From positions 1-7,722 of the forward strand of contig JAHENE010000094.1 in assembly GCA_024643305.1 (NCBI GenBank): DNA of 7,722 nt, in the 5' to 3' direction. This document shows, piece by piece, positions 6,849 to 7,722 of the stretch; within the stretch, counting starts at the first letter, position 1, and each line of letters begins with the position of its first letter. Below the pieces are notes generated by a model that worked only from the letters and a program-made list of their open reading frames with translations, ran no database searches and had not been told where the DNA came from. The position numbers and the translations under genes are program-made. This DNA comes from Thiobacillaceae bacterium (GTDB lineage Bacteria; Pseudomonadota; Gammaproteobacteria; Burkholderiales; Thiobacillaceae).

Positions 6849-7634
6849 TTAATAAAAAGTCAGGGCCATGCGAATGGCGAGTAAAAATAACAGCAGCGCA
6901 AATATCCGCTTGAGTTTGCCGACCGGCAGGGCGTGGGCGGAACGGGCACCCAGCGGAGCGGTGACGACGCTGCCTAAGGCAATCCCGGTCAGTGCGGTTA
7001 GGTGGACATAGCCTAGGGTGTCCGGGATGACGTCCACCGGACCATTCAGAGCGTAGCCTATGGTCCCTGCAGCAGCAATGGGGAGACCAATGGCGGCCGA
7101 GGTGCCGATAGCGCGATGCAGAGGTACGTTACACCATAGTTGGAAGGGTACCGAGAGGGTGCCGCCGCCAATGCCAACCCAGCTTGAGACCGCGCCGATC
7201 ATTCCACCTGCCCCGAACATGCCGATGATTCCAGGCAGCTGGCGATGGGGGGTGGGTTTGAAATTCCACCACATCTGCACAGCAGCGTAAAAAAGGAAAG
7301 CGACAAAAAAGAGTTTCAGGGGTAGTGGTGACAAGCGTGCCGCAAGGGCGGCACCGATGAAAGTGCCGGCCACAATGCCGGGGGTGATGCGTTTCACCGT
7401 GCTCCAGTCCACCGCATCGTGCGCATGGTGTGCGCGCAAGCTGGACATCGAAGTGAAGAGAATGCTGGCGAGCGAGGTGCCAAGCGCGTAGTGGATGGCG
7501 TTTTGCGTAAGCCCCTGCGCTTCTAGCAGCCAAACAAGAACCGGAACAATGATGAGGCCGCCGCCGACGCCCAACAGGCCGGCGATAAAACCGGCAATGA
7601 GCCCGAGCAGAAGACAGCCAGCAAGAAATTCCAT
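6849..7634 (-). CDS. TauE/SafE family membrane permease (putative sulfite/organosulfur anion exporter)
   Basis: The TauE/SafE family comprises inner-membrane carriers linked to export or uptake of sulfite, sulfoacetate and related anions; the actual substrate here is unknown. The 261-residue product is of usual length, with about eight hydrophobic segments in two homologous halves. Each half carries the family glycine motif: GLLGVGGGLIIVPVL (19-33) in the first and WVGIGGGTLSVPF in the second. Each is followed by a GTS helix (GTSLAS in half one, GTSAAIGLP in half two). A histidine-rich cytoplasmic or periplasmic turn (RAHHAHDAVDW) follows the first GTS segment. The ATG overlaps the stop of the upstream EVE gene by one base (TAATG), and no Shine-Dalgarno sequence is visible, so translation probably depends on termination-reinitiation from that gene. 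Confidence 0.93.
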   Translation of the reverse strand: MEFLAGCLLLGLIAGFIAGLLGVGGGLIIVPVLVWLLEAQGLTQNAIHYALGTSLASILFTSMSSLRAHHAHDAVDWSTVKRITPGIVAGTFIGAALAARLSPLPLKLFFVAFLFYAAVQMWWNFKPTPHRQLPGIIGMFGAGGMIGAVSSWVGIGGGTLSVPFQLWCNVPLHRAIGTSAAIGLPIAAAGTIGYALNGPVDVIPDTLGYVHLTALTGIALGSVVTAPLGARSAHALPVGKLKRIFALLLFLLAIRMALTFY

Positions 7635-7722
7635 TACAGCAGCGTCAGAATGAACTCGTACTCTTTCGGGTCGACTGGGGTGATGGAAAGCCGATTGCCT
7701 TTTTGCAGAATGCGCATATTCG
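7634..7722 (-). CDS. EVE-domain protein, last 28 codons (5' part outside window)
   Basis: On the minus strand the frame from 7720 to the TAA at 7634-7636 reads NMRILQKGNRLSITPV followed by twelve residues ending FILTLL. MRxLQKGNRLSITPV near the end is typical of small bacterial EVE-domain proteins (PUA-like fold, related to human THYN1), which are about 150-160 residues long. EVE and related PUA-like domains bind nucleic acids with modified bases; the role of stand-alone bacterial members is not settled. The gene overlaps the TauE-type permease gene by one base, so the two are almost certainly cotranscribed. Only the C-terminus is visible, so the call rests on this single motif plus the neighbour; the rest of the domain cannot be judged. 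Confidence 0.8.
   Translation of the reverse strand, partial: NMRILQKGNRLSITPVDPKEYEFILTLL

Noticed and set aside
7129..7533. A 134-codon minus-strand frame within the TauE-type gene
   Set aside because: It is rich in Arg, His and Cys, as expected of an out-of-frame reading, and the overlapping frame has the family glycine motifs and membrane segments.

Overview
The window shows a chromosomal segment of a Gram-negative bacterium, most likely a betaproteobacterium (Nitrosomonadales-like: Methylophilaceae, Gallionellaceae or Sulfuricellaceae are the families I would compare first). This rests on gene order (pilMNOPQ-aroK), on an outer-membrane secretin with two AMIN domains, and on a sulfite-exporter/EVE-domain gene pair on the other strand. 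It is inference from protein style and synteny; no search was run. I see no mobile element, CRISPR array, tRNA or rRNA.

Positions 1-4625 (+ strand) hold the type IV pilus alignment operon: the C-terminal two thirds of pilM (cut by the window edge), then complete pilN, pilO, pilP and pilQ. The genes are tightly packed: pilM stop abuts the pilN ATG, pilN/pilO overlap by ATGA, pilO/pilP overlap by GTGA, and pilP/pilQ are 7 nt apart. The products form one trans-envelope machine: cytoplasmic PilM ring, inner-membrane PilN/PilO dimers, lipoprotein PilP, and the PilQ outer-membrane channel for the pilus. A strong intrinsic terminator (4642-4676) closes the operon.

Positions 4704-5240 (+) encode shikimate kinase AroK. 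It follows the terminator closely, has no visible Shine-Dalgarno sequence, and has a -10-like TACAAT placed so that transcription could begin at the A of its ATG, which suggests a leaderless mRNA. The usual partner gene aroB does not follow; instead a 78-nt gap leads into genes facing the other way.

Positions 5319-7722 (- strand) hold, in transcription order, the last 28 codons of an EVE-domain protein (truncated by the window edge), a TauE/SafE-type permease overlapping it by one base (TAATG), and, after an 87-nt gap containing an operator-like dyad, a sodium:solute symporter of unknown substrate.

Overall this is mostly ordinary core chromosome. The points most worth a second look are the likely leaderless aroK, its separation from aroB, the linker and cysteines in PilQ, and the dyad upstream of the symporter. 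I found no convincing evidence of a previously undescribed system.
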